From NCBI RefSeq assembly GCF_004331915.1, contig NZ_CP036528.1, positions 2,895,441-2,959,440 of the forward strand: DNA of 64,000 nucleotides, given 5' to 3'. The position numbers were made by a program, and so were the translations under genes. Position 1 is the stretch's first letter; the number at the start of each line of letters is the position of its first letter. Source of the DNA: Ureibacillus thermophilus (GTDB lineage Bacteria > Bacillota > Bacilli > Bacillales_A > Planococcaceae). Positions 63,961-64,000 of the stretch are shown here, in pieces. Below the pieces are notes generated by a model that had not been told where the DNA came from, searched no databases, and saw only the letters and a program-made list of their open reading frames with translations.

Positions 63961-64000
63961 GTCTATTCCCTCACTTTTTTGAAACGGTTTTGGAGTTCCC

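Overview
The window is a 64-kb chromosomal segment of a low-GC, endospore-forming Bacillales bacterium. The 16S 5' end, codon use and protein sequences suggest a Ureibacillus/Lysinibacillus-like member of the Planococcaceae; that placement is an inference from memory. Evidence for sporulation includes pdaA and a small spore-protein-like gene. The first third keeps the Bacillus subtilis order around rrnD: ygxA, ygzB, perR, bcp (ygaF), gsaB, ygaE, ygaD, ygaC, an sspE-like gene, mutY, yfhP, yfhJ, yfhH and recX, with insertions between them.

Region 1-8.0 kb holds the start of an rRNA operon with tandem promoters (minus strand), ygxA, ygzB, a zinc-ribbon membrane-anchored trypsin-like protease, perR with its own PerR box, a hydroxyacid dehydrogenase, bcp, gsaB/hemL and ygaE. 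Between ygaE and pssA lies an ORF-less group IIC intron inserted just downstream of the pssA terminator; its domain V appears damaged. Region 8.8-13.7 kb has pssA, a Crp/Fnr-type regulator, a divergent sulfonate/nitrate/taurine-type ABC importer and a cysteine synthase paralogue. Region 13.75-15.1 kb is the wreck of an App-type oligopeptide ABC operon (three remnants). Region 15.1-22.6 kb continues the conserved block. Region 22.7-22.9 kb is a nine-unit, exactly 21-bp-phased degenerate tandem repeat. Region 22.9-25.65 kb is a riboflavin operon (ribE, ribBA, ribH) under an FMN riboswitch, lacking ribD and with two strong terminators in the leader.

Region 29.2-39.0 kb is a glycan locus: four glycosyltransferases plus homologues of all four enzymes of the WbpA/B/E/D route to a UDP-diacetamido-glucuronic acid. 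It is interrupted by one copy of a 318-bp MITE-like repeat whose second, inverted copy lies at 57.1 kb. No flippase, polymerase or ligase is present, which fits intracellular glycosylation of a protein or spore-surface component, but the target is not visible.

Region 39-45.6 kb has a GntR-type repressor with its DUF1648 membrane protein, a carboxy(nor)spermidine synthase/decarboxylase pair (polyamine synthesis), a candidate minus-strand structured small RNA at about 43.3-43.5 kb with promoter, long hairpin and terminator, an SE1561-family small protein and class I fumarase. Region 45.7-64 kb has a TcyP cystine symporter and a ZosA-like metal P-type ATPase, divergent, each beside a Fur-like box, then YihY, YtxH, YfkK, MotAB, an unlisted 42-aa membrane protein, carbonic anhydrase, a GNAT acetyltransferase, PPK2, a membrane protein, methionine aminopeptidase, ThiT under a TPP riboswitch, SbcCD and aminopeptidase AmpS.
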